The notes beneath the pieces are model-generated. The model was not told where the DNA came from and did not search any database. It worked only from the letters and a program-made list of their open reading frames with translations. The translations under genes and the position numbers were made by a program. A stretch of DNA of 53,362 nucleotides from contig NW_003154749.1 of NCBI RefSeq assembly GCF_000003605.2, forward strand, positions 29,762 to 83,123, written 5' to 3'. Positions 25,031-40,000 of the stretch are shown here, in pieces (the stretch's first letter is position 1; each line of letters starts with the position of its first letter). The stretch is from Saccoglossus kowalevskii. Lineage: Eukaryota > Hemichordata > Enteropneusta > Harrimaniidae.

Positions 25031-27177
25031 GCATTGCCATTAACACGTGTCCGGACTTATTATAATGAGCTTAGTTATATCTGGTGCATTGTCATTAACA
25101 CGTGTCCGGACTTATTATAATGAGCTTAGTTATATCTGGTGCATTGCCATTAACACGTGTCCGGACTTATTATAATGAGCTTAGTTATATCTGGTGCATT
25201 GCCATTAACACGTGTCCGGACTTATTATAATGAGCTTAGTTATATCTGGTGCATTGCCATTAACGCATGTCCAGACTTATTATAATGAGCTTAGTTATAT
25301 CTGGTGCATTGCCATTAACGCATGTCCAGACTTATTATAATGAGCTTAGTTGTATCTGGTGCATTGCATTAACACGTGTCCAGACTTATTATAATGAGCT
25401 TAGTTATATCTGGTGCATTGCCATTAACGCATGTCCAGACTTATTATAATTTGCTTAGTTATATCTGGTGCATTGCCATTAACACATGTCCGGACTTATT
25501 ATAATGAGCTTAGTTATATCTGGTGCATTACCATTAACACGTGTCCAGACTTATTATAATGAGCTTAGTTATATCTGGTGCATTGCCATTAACACGTGTC
25601 CGGACTTATTATAATGAGCTTAGTTATATCTGGTGCATTACCATTAACACGTGTCCGGACTTATTATAATGAGCTTAGTTATATCTGGTGCATTGCCATT
25701 AACACGTGTCCGGACTTATTATAATGAGCTTAGTTATATCTGGTGCATTGCCATTAACACGTGTCCGGACTTATTATAATGAGCTTAGTTATATCTGGTG
25801 CATTGCCATTAACACGTGTCCAGACATATTATAATGAGCTTAGTTATATCTGGGTGCATTGGCCATTAACATGTTTCCAGACTTATTATAATGAGCTTAG
25901 TTATATCTGGTGCATTGCATTAACACGTGTCCAGACATATTATAATGAGCTTAGTTATATCTAGTGCATTGCCATTAACACATGTCCGGACTTATTATAA
26001 TGAGCTTAGTTATATCTGGTGCATTGCCATTAACACGTATCCAGACTTATTATAATTTGCTTAGTTATATCTGGTGCATTGCCATTGACACGTGTCCAGA
26101 CTTATTATAATGAGCTTAGTTATATCTGGTGCATTACCATTAACACGTGTCCAGACTTATTATAATGAGCTTAGTTATATCTGGTGCATTGCCATTAACA
26201 CGTGTCCGGACTTATTATAATGAGCTTAGTGATATCTGGTGCATTGCCATTAACACGTGTCCGGACTTATTATAATGAGCTTAGTTATATCTGGTGCATT
26301 GCATTAACACATGTCCGGACTTATTATAATGAGCTTAGTTATATATGGTGCATTGCCATTAACACGTATCCAGACTTATTATAATTTGCTTAGTTATATC
26401 TGGTGCATTGCCATTGACACGTGTCCAGACTTATTATAATGAGCTTAGTTATATCTGGTGCATTACCATTAACACGTGTCCAGACTTATTATAATGAGCT
26501 TAGTTATATCTGGTGCATTGCCATTAACACGTGTCCGGACTTATTATAATGAGCTTAGTTATATCTGGTGCATTGCCATTAACACGTGTCCGGACTTATT
26601 ATAATGAGCTTAGTTATATCTGGTGCATTGCCATTAACACGTGTCCAGACTTATTATAATGAGCTTAGTTATATCTGGTGCATTGCCATTGACACGTGTC
26701 CGGACTTATTATAATGAGCTTAGTTATATCTGGTGCATTGCATTAACACGTGTCCGGACTTATTATAATGAGCTTAATTATATCTGGTGCATTGCCATTA
26801 ACACGTGTCCGGACTTATTATAATGAGCTTAGTTATATCTGGGGCATTGCCATTAACACGTGTCCGGACTTATTATAATGAACTTAGTTATATCTGGTGC
26901 ATTGCCATTGACACGTGTCCAGACATATTATAATATAGCTTAGTTATATCAGGTGCATTGCCATTGACACGTGTCCGGACTTATTATAATGAGCTTAGTT
27001 ATATCTGGTGCATTGCATTAACACCTGCCCAGACTTATTATAATGAGCTTAGTTATATCTGGTGCATTGCATTAACGCATGTCCAGACTTATTATAATGA
27101 GCTTAGTTATATCTGGTGCATTGCCATTAACACGTGTCCGGACTTATTATAATGAGCTTAGTTATATCTGGTGCATT

Positions 27178-29403
27178 GCCATTAACACGTGTCCGGACTT
27201 ATTATAATGAGCTTAGTTATATCTGGTGCATTGCCATTAACACGTGTCCGGACTTATTATAATGAGCTTAGTTATATCTGGTGCATTGCCATTGACACGT
27301 ATCCAGACATATTATAATGAGCTTAGTTATATCTGGTGCATTGCATTAACACGTGTCCAGACTTATTATAATGAGCTTAGTTATATCTGGTGCATTGCCT
27401 TAACACGTGTCCAGACATATTATAATATAGCTTAGTTATATCAGGTGCATTGCCATTAACACGTGTCCGGACTTATTATAATGAGCTTAGTTATATCTGG
27501 TGCATTGCATTAACACGTGTCCAGACTTATTATAATGAGCTTAGTTATATATTGTGCATTGCATTAACGCATGTCCAGACTTATTATAATGAGCTTAGTT
27601 ATATCTGGTGCATTGCATTAACACGTGTCCAGACTTATTATAATGAGCTTAGTTATATCTGGTGCATTGCCATTAACGCATGTCCAGACTTATTATAATT
27701 AGCTTAGTTATATCTGGTGCATTGCCATTAACACGTGTCCTGACATATTATAATGAGCTTAGTTATATCTGGTGCATTGCCATTAACACGTGTCCAGACT
27801 TATTATAATGAGCTTAGTTATATCTGGTGCATTGCATTAACACGTGTCCAGACATATTATAATGAGCTTAGTTATATATGGTGCATTGCCATTAACACGT
27901 GTCCAGACTTATTATAATGAGCTTAGTTATATCTGGTGCATTGCCATTAACACGTGTCCGGACTTATTATAATGAGCTTAGTTATATCTGGTGCATTGCC
28001 ATTAACACGTGTCCGGACTTATTATAATGAGCTTAGTTATATCTGGTGCATTGCCATTAACACCTGTCCAGACATATTATAATGAGCTTAGTTATATCTG
28101 GTGCATTGCCATTACACGTGTCCGGACTTATTATAATGAGCTTAGTTATATCTGGTGCATTGCCATTAACACGTGTCCGGACTTATTATAATGAGCTTAG
28201 TTATATCTGGTGCATTGCCATTAACACGTTTCCAGACTTATTATAATGAGCTTAGTTATATCTGGTGCATTGCCATTGACACGTGTCCGGACTTATTATA
28301 ATGAGCTTAGTTATATCTGGTGCATTGCATTAACACGTGTCCGGACTTATTATAATGAGCTTAGTTATATCTGGTGCATTGCCATTAACACGTGTCCGGA
28401 CTTATTATAATGAGCTTAGTTATATCTGGTGCATTGCCATTAACACGTGTCCGGACTTATTATAATGAGCTTAGTTATATCTGGTGCATTGCCATTGACA
28501 CGTATCCAGACATATTATAATGAGCTTAGTTATATCTGGTGCATTGCATTAACACGTGTCCAGACTTATTATAATGAGCTTAGTTATATCTGGTGCATTG
28601 CCTTAACACGTGTCCAGACATATTATAATATAGCTTAGTTATATCAGGTGCATTGCCATTAACACGTGTCCGGACTTATTATAATGAGCTTAGTTATATC
28701 TGGTGCATTGCATTAACACGTGTCCAGACTTATTATAATGAGCCTAGTTATATCTTGTGCATTGCATTAACGCATGTCCAGACTTATTATAATGAGCTTA
28801 GTTATATCTGGTGCATTGCATTAACACGTGTCCAGACTTATTATAATGAGCTTAGTTATATCTGGTGCATTGCCATTAACGCATGTCCAGAATTATTATA
28901 ATTAGCTTAGTTATATCTGGTGCATTGCCATTAACACGTGTCCTGACATATTATAATGAGCTTAGTTATATCTGGTGCATTGCCATTAACACGTGTCCAG
29001 ACTTATTATAATGAGCTTAGTTATATCTGGTGCATTGCATTAACACGTGTCCAGACATATTATAATGAGCTTAGTTATATCTGGTGCATTGCCATTAACA
29101 CGTGTCCGGACTTATTATAATGAGCTTAGTTATATCTGGTGCATTGCCATTAACACGTGTCCGGACTTATTATAATGAGCTTAGTTATATCTGGTGCATT
29201 GCCATTAACACGTGTCCGGACTTATTATAATGAGCTTAGTTATATCTGGTGCATTGCCATTAACACCTGTCCAGACATATTATAATGAGCTTAGTTATAT
29301 CTGGTGCATTGCCATTACACGTGTCCGGACTTATTATAATGAGCTTAGTTATATCTGGTGCATTGCCATTAACACGTGTCCGGACTTATTATAATGAGCT
29401 TAG
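27178..29403 (+). repeat. Tandem duplication with 1,203-bp period, two ~1.02-kb copies
   Basis: Copies at about 27,178-28,200 and 28,381-29,403 are nearly identical. Both contain GACACGTATCC, GCCTTAACAC, ATATAG, a TGTGCATTGCATT copy preceded by TATATT or TATCTT, TAATTAGC, GTCCTGAC, the rare AACACCTGTCC (28,061 and 29,264) and the one-base-short CCATTACACGTG (near 28,110 and 29,313). The period is 22 monomers. About 180 bp between them belongs to neither. Confidence 0.88.
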
Positions 29404-30072
29404 TTATATCTGGTGCATTGCATTAACACGTGTCCAGACATATTATAATGAGCTTAGTTATATCTGGTGCATTTCCATTAACACGTGTCCGGACTTATTA
29501 TAATGAGCTTAGTTATATCTGGTGCATTGCCATTAACACGTGTCCAGACTTATTATAATGAGCTTAGTTATATCTGGTGCATTGCCATTAACATGTGTCC
29601 GGACTTATTATAATGAGCTTAGTTATATCTGGTGCATTGCCATTAACACGTGTCCGGACTTATTATAATGAGCTTAGTTATATCTGGTGCATTACCATTA
29701 ACACGTGTCCGGACTTATTATAATGAGCTTAGTTATATCTGGTGCATTGCCATTAACACGTGTCCGGACTTATTATAATGAGCTTAGTTATATCTGGTGC
29801 ATTGCATTAACACGTGTCCAGACATATTATAATGAGCTTAGTTATATCTGGTGCATTTCCATTAACACGTGTCCGGACTTATTATAATGAGCTTAGTTAT
29901 ATCTGGTGCATTGCCATTAACACGTGTCCAGACTTATTATAATGAGCTTAGTTATATCTGGTGCATTGCCATTAACACGTGTCCGGACTTATTATAATGA
30001 GCTTAGTTATATCTGGTGCATTGCCATTAACACGTGTCCGGACTTATTATAATGAGCTTAGTTATATCTGGT

Positions 30073-31003
30073 GCATTGCCATTAACACGTGTCCGGACTT
30101 ATTATAATGAGCTTAGTTATATCTGGTGCATTGCATTAACACGTGTCCAGACTTATTATAATGAGCTTAGTTATATCTTGTGCATTGCATTAACGCATGT
30201 CCAGACTTATTATAATGAGCTTAGTTATATCTGGTGCATTGCATTAACACGTGTCCAGACTTAATATAATGAGCTTAGTTATATCTGGTGCATTGCCATT
30301 AACGCATGTCCAGACTTATTATAATGAGCTTAGTTATATCTGGTGCATTGCTATTAACACGTGTCCTGACATATTATAATGAGCTTAGTTATATCTGGTG
30401 CATTGCCATTAACACGTGTCCAGACTTATTATAATGAGCTTAGTTATATCTGGTGCATTGCATTAACACGTGTCCAGACATATTATAATGAGCTTAGTTA
30501 TATCTGGTGCATTGCCATTAACACGTGTCCGGACTTATTATAATGAGCTTAGTTATATCTGGTGCATTGCCATTAACACGTGTCCGGACTTATTATAATG
30601 AGCTTAGTTATATCTGGTGCATTGCCATTAACACGTGTCCGGACTTATTATAATGAGCTTAGTTATATCTGGTGCATTGCCATTAACACCTGTCCAGACA
30701 TATTATAATGAGCTTAGTTATATCTGGTGCATTGCCATTACACGTGTCCGGACTTATTATAATGAGCTTAGTTATATCTGGTGCATTGCCATTAACACGT
30801 GTCCGGACTTATTATAATGAGCTTAGTTATATCTGGTGCATTGCATTAACACGTGTCCAGACATATTATAATGAGCTTAGTTATATCTGGTGCATTTCCA
30901 TTAACACGTGTCCGGACTTATTATAATGAGCTTAGTTATATCTGGTGCATTGCCATTAACACGTGTCCAGACTTATTATAATGAGCTTAGTTATATCTGG
31001 TGC
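30073..31003 (+). repeat. Third copy of the 27-29 kb block (offset 1,423 bp from 28650-29580)
   Basis: The order continues from TATCTTGTGC through GTCCTGAC, AACACCTGTCC (30,687), CCATTACACGTG (near 30,736) and GCATTTCCATT (near 30,894), the last shared with about 29,473. The different period (26 rather than 22 monomers) means this copy arose from a separate event or was later changed. A further GCATTTCCATT copy lies near 29,856, 384 bp from the one at 29,473. Confidence 0.85.
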
Positions 31004-32989
31004 ATTGCCATTAACACGTGTCCGGACTTATTATAATGAGCTTAGTTATATCTGGTGCATTGCCATTAACACGTGTCCTGACATATTATAATGAGCTTAG
31101 TTATATCTGGTGCATTGCATTAACACGTGTCCAGACTTATTATAATGAGCTTAGTTATATCTGGTGCATTGCCATTGACACGTGTCCAGACATATTATAA
31201 TGAGCTTAGTTATATCTGGTGCATTGCCATTAACACGTGTCCGGACTTATTATAATGAGCTTAGTTATATCTGGTGCATTGCCATTAACACGTATCCGGA
31301 CTTATTATAATGAGCTTAGTTATATCTGTTGCATTGCCTCTGACACGTGTCCAGACTTATTATAATGAGCTTAGTTATATCTGGTGCATTACCATTAACA
31401 CGTGTCCAGACTCATTATAATGAGCTCAGTTATATCTGGTGCATTGCCATTAACACGTGTCCGGACTTATTATAATGAGCTTAGTTATATCTGGTGCATT
31501 GCCATTAACACGTGTCCGGACTTATTATAATGAGCTTAGTTATATCTGGTGCATTGCCATTAACACGTGTCCAGACTTATTATAATGAGCTTAGTTATAT
31601 CTGGTGCATTGCCATTGACACGTGTCCGGACTTATTATAATGAGCTTAGTTATATCTGGTGCATTGCATTAACACGTGTCCGGACTTATTATAATGAGCT
31701 TAGTTATATCTGGTGCATTGCCATTAACACGTGTCCGGACTTATTATAATGAGCTTAGTTATATCTGGTGCATTGCATTAACGCATGTCCAGACTTATTA
31801 TAATGAGCTTAGTTATATCTGGTGCATTGCATTAACGCATGTCCAGACTTATTATAATGAGCTTAGTTATATCTGGTGCATTGCATTAACGCATGTCCAG
31901 ACTTATTATAATGAGCTTAGTTATATCTGGTGCATTGCCATTAACACGTGTCCGGACTTATTATAATGAGCTTAGTTATATCTGGTGCATTGCATTAACA
32001 CGTGTCCAGACATATTATAATGAGCTTAGTTATATCTGGTGCATTGCCATTAACACGTGTCCGGACTTATTATAATGAGCTTAGTTATATCTGGTGCATT
32101 GCCATTAACACGTATCCGGACTTATTATAATGAGCTTAGTTATATCTGTTGCATTGCCATTGACACGTGTCCAGACTTATTATAATGAGCTTAGTTATAT
32201 CTGGTGCATTACCAATAACACGTGTCCAGACTCATTATAATGAGCTTAGTTATATCTGGTGCATTGCCATTAACACGTGTCCGGACTTATTATAATGAGC
32301 TTAGTTATATCTGGTGCATTGCCATTAACACGTGTCCGGACTTATTATAATGAGCTTAGTTATATCTGGTGCATTGCCATTAACACGTGTCCAGACTTAT
32401 TATAATGAGCTTATTTATATCTGGTGCATTGCCATTGACACGTGTCCGGACTTATTATAATGAGCTTAGTTATATCTGGTGCATTGCATTAACACGTGTC
32501 CGGACTTATTATAATGAGCTTAATTATATCTGGTGCATTGCCATTAACGCGTGTCCGGACTTATTATAATGAGCTTAGTTATATCTGGTGCATTGCCATT
32601 AACACGTGTCCGGACTTATTATAATGAGCTTAGTTATATCTGGTGCATTGCCATTAACACGTGTCCGGACTTATTATAATGAGCTTAGTTATATCTGGTG
32701 CATTGCCATTGACACGTGTCCAGACATATTATAATATAGCTTAGTTATATCAGGTGCATTGCCATTGACACGTGTCCGGACTTATTATAATGAGCTTAGT
32801 TATATCTGGTGAATTGCATTAACACGTGCCCAGACTTATTATAATGAGCTTAGTTATATCTGGTGCATTGCATTAACGCATGTCCAGACTTATTATAATG
32901 AGCTTAGTTATATCTGGTGCATTGCCATTAACACGTGTCCGGACTTATTATAATGAGCTTAGTTATATCTGGTGCATTGCCATTAACAC

Positions 32990-34127
32990 GTGTCCGGACT
33001 TATTATAATGAACTTAGTTATATCTGGTGCATTGCCATTGACACGTGTCCAGACATATTATAATATAGCTTAGTTATATCAGGTGCATTGCCATTAACAC
33101 GTGTCCGGACTTATTATAATGAGCTTAGTTATATCTGGTGCATTGCATTAACACGTGTCCAGACTTATTATAATGAGCTTAGTTATATCTGGTGCATTGC
33201 ATTAACGCATGTCCAGACTTATTATAATGAGCTTAGTTGTATCTGGTGCATTGCATTAACACGTTTCCAGACTTATTATAATGAGCTTAGTTATATCTGG
33301 TGCATTGCATTAACGCATGTCCAGACTTATTATAATGAGCTTAGTTATATCTGGTGCATTGCCATTAACACATGTCCGGACTTATTATAATGAGCTTAGT
33401 TATATCTGGTGCATTGCCATTAACCCGTATCCAGACTTATTATAATTTGCTTAGTTATATCTGGTGCATTGCCATTGACACGTGTCCAGACTTATTATAA
33501 TGAGCTTAGTTATATCTGGTGCATTACCATTAACACGTGTCCAGACTTATTATAATGAGCTTAGTTATATCTGGTGCATTGCCATTAACACGTGTCCGGA
33601 CTTATTATAATGAGCTTAGTTATATCTGGTGCATTGCCATTAACACGTGTACGGACTTATTATAATGAGCTTAGTTATATCTGGTGCATTGCCATTAACA
33701 CGTGTCCGGACTTATTATAATGAACTTAGTTATATCTGGTGCATTGCCATTGACACGTGTCCAGACATATTATAATATAGCTTAGTTATATCAGGTGCAT
33801 TGCCATTAACACGTGTCCGGACTTATTATAATGAGCTTAGTTATATCTGGTGCATTGCATTAACACGTGTCCAGACTTATTATAATGAGCTTAGTTATAT
33901 CTGGTGCATTGCATTAACGCATGTCCAGACTTATTATAATGAGCTTAGTTGTATCTGGTGCATTGCATTAACACGTGTCCAGACTTATTATAATGAGCTT
34001 AGTTATATCTGGTGCATTGCATTAACGCATGTCCAGACTTATTATAATGAGCTTAGTTATATCTGGTGCATTGCCATTAACACATGTCCGGACTTATTAT
34101 AATGAGCTTAGTTATATCTGGTGCATT
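32990..34127 (+). repeat. Tandem duplication with 712-bp period, two ~425-bp copies
   Basis: Copies at about 32,990-33,415 and 33,702-34,127 share GAACTTAG, the ATATAG marker, then 54-bp copies in the order ACACGTG, ACGCATG, a TTGTATCTGG copy, ACACGTG, ACGCATG, and a closing ACACATGTCCGG. The period is 13 monomers. The first copy has ACACGTTTCC near 33,262 where the second has ACACGTGTCC. Confidence 0.85.
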
Positions 34128-36054
34128 GCCATTAACACGTGTCCGGACTTATTATAATGAGCTTAGTTATATCTGGTGCATTGCATTAACACGTGTCCAG
34201 ACTTATTATAATGAGCTTAGTTATATCTGGTGCATTGCATTAACGCATGTCCAGACTTATTATAATGAGCTTAGTTATATCTGGTGCATTGCCATTAACA
34301 CGTGTCTGACATATTATAATGAGCTTAGTTATATCTGGTGCATTGCCATTAACATGTGTCCAGACTTATTATAATGAGCTTAGTTATATCTGGTGCATTG
34401 CATTAACACGTGTCCAGACATATTATAATGAGCTTAGTTATATCTGGTGCATTGCCATTAACACGTATCCAGACTTATTATAATTTGCTTAGTTATATCT
34501 GGTGCATTGCCATTGACACGTGTCCAGACTTATTATAATGAGCTTAGTTATATCTGGTGCATTACCATTAACACGTGTCCAGACTTATTATAATGAGCTT
34601 AGTTATATCTGGTGCATTGCCATTAACACGTGTCCGGACTTATTATAATGAGCTTAGTGATATCTGGTGCATTGCCATTAACACGTGTCCGGACTTATTA
34701 TAATGAGCTTAGTTATATCTGGTGCATTGCATTAACACATGTCCGGACTTATTATAATGAGCTTAGTTATATCTGGTGCATTGCCATTAACACGTATCCA
34801 GACTTATTATAATTTGCTTAGTTATATCTGGTGCATTGCCATTGACACGTGTCCAGACTTATTATAATGAGCTTAGTTATATCTGGTGCATTACCATTAA
34901 CACGTGTCCAGACTTATTATAATGAGCTTAGTTATATCTGGTGCATTGCCATTAACACGTGTCCGGACTTATTATAATGAGCTTAGTTATATCTGGTGCA
35001 TTGCCATTAACACGTGTCCGGACTTATTATAATGAACTTAGTTATATCTGGTACATTGCCATTGACACGTGTCCAGACATATTATAATATAGCTTATTTA
35101 TATCTGGTGCATTGCCATTAACACGTATCCGGACTTATTATAATGAGCTTAGTTATATCTGTTGCATTGCCATTGACACGTGTCCAGACTTATTATAATG
35201 AGCTTAGTTATATCTGGTGCATTACCATTAACACGTGTCCAGACTCATTATAATGAGCTTAGTTATATCTGGTGCATTGCCATTAACACGTGTCCGGACT
35301 TATTATAATGAGCTTAGTTATATCTGGTGCATTGCCATTAACACGTGTCCGGACTTATTATAATGAGCTTAGTTATATCTGGTGCATTGCCATTAACACG
35401 TGTCCAGACTTATTATAATGAGCTTAGTTATATCTGGTGCATTGCCATTGACACGTGTCCGGACTTATTATAATGAGCTTAGTTATATCTGGTGCATTGC
35501 ATTAACACGTGTCCGGACTTATTATAATGAGCTTAGTTATATCTGGTGCATTGCCATTAACACGTGTCCGGACTTATTATAATGAGCTTAGTTATATCTG
35601 GTGCATTGCCATTAACACGTGTCCGGACTTATTATAATGAGCTTAGTTATATCTGGTGCATTGCCATTGACACGTATCCAGACATATTATAATGAGCTTA
35701 GTTATATCTGGTGCATTGCATTAACACGTGTCCAGACATATTATAATATAGCTTAGTTATATCAGGTGCATTGCCATTGACACGTGTCCGGACTTATTAT
35801 AATGAGCTTAGTTATATCTGGTGCATTGCATTAACACGTGCCCAGACTTATTATAATGAGCTTAGTTATATCTGGTGCATTGCATTAACGCATGTCCAGA
35901 CTTATTATAATGAGCTTAGTTATATCTGGTGCATTGCCATTATCACGTGTCCGGACTTATTATAATGAGCTTAGTTATATCTGGTGCATTGCCATTGACA
36001 CGTGTCCAGACATATTATAATATAGCTTAGTTATATCAGGTGCATTGCCATTAA

Positions 36055-37085
36055 CACGTGTCCGGACTTATTATAATGAGCTTAGTTATATCTGGTGCAT
36101 TGCCATTAACACGTGTCCGGACTTATTATAATGAGCTTAGTTATATCTGGTGCATTGTCATTAACACGTGTCCGGACTTATTATAATGAGCTTAGTTATA
36201 TCTGGTGCATTGCCATTAACACGTGTCCGGACTTATTATAATGAGCTTAGTTATATCTGGTGCATTGCCATTGACACGTGTCCAGACATATTATAATATA
36301 GCTTAGTTATATCTGGTGCATTGCCATTAACACGTGTCCGGACTTATTATAATGAGCTTAGTTATATCTGGTGCATTGTATTAACACGTGTGCAGACTTA
36401 TTATAATGAGCTTAGTTATATCTGGTGCATTGCATTAACGCATGTCCAGACTTATTATAATGAGCTTAGTTATATCTGGTGCATTGCCATTAACACGTGT
36501 CCGGACTTATTATAATGAGCTTAGTTATATCTGGTGCATTGCCATTAACACGTGTCCGGACTTATTATAATGAGCTTAGTTATATCTGGTGCATTGCCAT
36601 TAACACGTGTCCGGACTTATTATAATGAGCTTAGTTATATCTGGTGCATTGCCATTGACACGTGTCCAGACATATTATAATATAGCTTAGTTATATCAGG
36701 TGCATTGCCATTGACACGTGTCCGGACTTATTATAATGAGCTTAGTTATATCTGGTGCATTGCATTAACACGTGCCCAGACTTATTATAATGAGCTTAGT
36801 TATATCTGGTGCATTGCATTAACGCATGTCCAGACTTATTATAATGAGCTTAGTTATATCTGGTGCATTGCCATTAACACGTGTCCGGACTTATTATAAT
36901 GAGCTTAGTTATATCTGGTGCATTGCCATTAACACGTGTCCGGACTTATTATAATGAACTTAGTTATATCTGGTACATTGCCATTGACACGTGTCCAGAC
37001 ATATTATAATATAGCTTAGTTATATCAGGTGCATTGCCATTAACACGTGTCCGGACTTATTATAATGAGCTTAGTTATATCTGGT
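36055..37085 (+). repeat. Duplicated block, partner of 24000-25030
   Basis: This block overlaps the one matching 17450-18235 (here 36512-37297). Segments of the same neighbourhood therefore match two different distant places at different offsets, the signature of a mosaic built by repeated exchange. Confidence 0.85.
36705..37033 (+). repeat. 329-bp higher-order unit (six monomers)
   Basis: A complete unit with ACACGTGCCC and GAACTTAG/GTACATTGCC, followed by a second, incomplete unit carrying AGTGATATCTGG that breaks off into TCTGTTGCATT-type copies near 37,350. Confidence 0.8.
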
Positions 37086-40000
37086 GCATTGCATTAACAC
37101 GTGTCCAGACTTATTATAATGAGCTTAGTTATATCTGGTGCATTGCATTAACGCATGTCCAGACTTATTATAATGAGCTTAGTGATATCTGGTGCATTGC
37201 CATTAACACGTGTCCGGACTTATTATAATGAGCTTAGTTATATCTGGTGCATTGCCATTAACACGTGTCCGGACTTATTATAATGAGCTTAGTTATATCT
37301 GGTGCATTGCCATTAACACGTATCCGGACTTATTATAATGAGCTTAGTTATATCTGTTGCATTGCCATTGACACGTGTCCAGACTTATTATAATGAGCTT
37401 AGTTATATCTGGTGCATTACCATTAACACGTGTCCAGACTCATTATAATGAGCTTAGTTATATCTGGTGCATTGCCATTAACACGTGTCCGGACTTATTA
37501 TAATGAGCTTAGTTATATCTGGTGCATTGCCATTAACACGTGTCCGGACTTATTATAATGAGCTTAGTTATATCTGGTGCATTGCCATTAACACGTGTCC
37601 AGACTTATTATAATGAGCTTAGTTATATCTGGTGCATTGCCATTGACACGTGTCCGGACTTATTATAATGAGCTTAGTTATATCTGGTGCATTGCCATTA
37701 ACACGTGTCCGGACTTATTATAATGAGCTTAGTTATATCTGGTGCATTGCATTAACGCATGTCCAGACTTATTATAATGAGCTTAGTTATATCTGGTGCA
37801 TTGCATTAACGCATGTCCAGACTTATTATAATGAGCTTAGTTATATCTGGTGCATTGCCATTAACACGTGTCCGGACTTATTATAATGAGCTTAGTTATA
37901 TCTGGTGCATTGCCATTAACACGTGTCCGGACTTATTATAATGAGCTTAGTTATATCTGGTGCATTGCCATTGACACGTGTCCAGACATATTATAATATA
38001 GCTTAGTTATATCAGGTGCATTGCCATTAACACGTGTCCGGACTTATTATAATGAGCTTAGTTATATCTGGTGCATTGCATTAACACGTGTCCAGACTTA
38101 TTATAATGAGCTTAGTTATATCTGGTGCATTGCATTAACGCATGTCCAGACTTATTATAATAGCTTAGTTATATCTGGTGCATTGCATTAACACGTGTCC
38201 AGACTTATTATAATGAGATTAGTTATATCTGGTGCATTGCCATTGACACGTGTCCGGACTTATTATAATGAGCTTAGTTATATCTGGTGCATTGCATTAA
38301 CACGTGTCCGGACTTATTATAATGAGCTTAGTTATATCTGGTGCATTGCCATTAACACGTGTCCGGACTTATTATAATGAGCTTAGTTATATCTGGTGCA
38401 TTGCCATTAACACGTGTCCGGACTTATTATAATGAGCTTAGTTATATCTGGTGCATTGCCATTGACACGTGTCCAGACATATTATAATATAGCTTAGTTA
38501 TATCAGGTGCATTGCCATTGACACGTGTCCGGACTTATTATAATGAGCTTAGTTATATCTGGTGCATTGCATTAACACGTGCCCAGACTTATTATAATGA
38601 GCTTAGTTATATCTGGTGCATTGCATTAACGCATGTCCAGACTTATTATAATGAGCTTAGTTATATCTGGTGCATTGCCATTAACACGTGTCCGGACTTA
38701 TTATAATTTGCTTAGTTATATCTGGTGCATTGCCATTGACACGTGTCCAGACTCATTATAATGAGCTTAGTTATATCTGGTGCATTGCCATTAACACGTG
38801 TCCGGACTTATTATAATGAGCTTAGTTATATCTGGTGCATTGCCATTAACACGTGTCCGGACTTATTATAATGAGCTTAGTTATATCTGGTGCATTGCCA
38901 TTAACACGTGTCCGGACTTATTATAATGAGCTTAGTTATATCTGGTGCATTGCCATTAACACGTGTCCGGACTTATTATAATGAGCTTAGTTATATCTGG
39001 TGCATTGCCATTAACACGTTTCCAGACTTATTATAATGAGCTTAGTTATATCTGGTGCATTGCCATTGACACGTGTCCGGACTTATTATAATGAGCTTAG
39101 TTATATCTGGTGCATTGCATTAACACGTGTCCGGACTTATTATAATGAGCTTAGTTATATCTGGTGCATTGCCATTAACACGTGTCCGGACTTATTATAA
39201 TGAGCTTAGTTATATCTGGTGCATTGCCATTAACACGTGTCCGGACTTATTATAATGAGCTTAGTTATATCTGGTGCATTGCCATTGACACGTATCCAGA
39301 CATATTATAATGAGCTTAGTTATATCTGGTGCATTGCATTAACACGTGTCCAGACTTATTATAATGAGCTTAGTTATATCTGGTGCATTGCCTTAACACG
39401 TGTCCAGACATATTATAATATAGCTTAGTTATATCAGGTGCATTGCCATTAACACGTGTCCGGACTTATTATAATGAGCTTAGTTATATCTGGTGCATTG
39501 CATTAACACGTGTGCAGACTTATTATAATGAGCTTAGTTATATCTGGTGCATTGCATTAACGCATGTCCAGACTTATTATAATGAGCTTAGTTATATCTG
39601 GTGCATTGCATTAACGCATGTCCAGACTTATTATAATGAGCTTAGTTATATCAGGTGCATTGCATTAACGCATGTCCAGACTTATTATAATGAGCTTAGT
39701 TATATCTGGTGCATTGCCATTAACACGTGTCCGGACTTATTATAATGAGCTTAGTTATATCTGGTGCATTGCATTAACGCATGTCCAGACTTATTATAAT
39801 GAGCTTAGTTATATCTGGTGCATTGCATTAACGCATGTCCAGACTTATTATAATGAGCTTAGTTATATCTGGTGCATTGCATTAACGCATGTCCAGACTT
39901 ATTATAATTTGCTTAGTTATATCTGGTGCATTGCCATTGACACGTGTCCAGACTTATTATAATGAGCTTAGTTATATCTGGTGCATTACCATTAACACGT

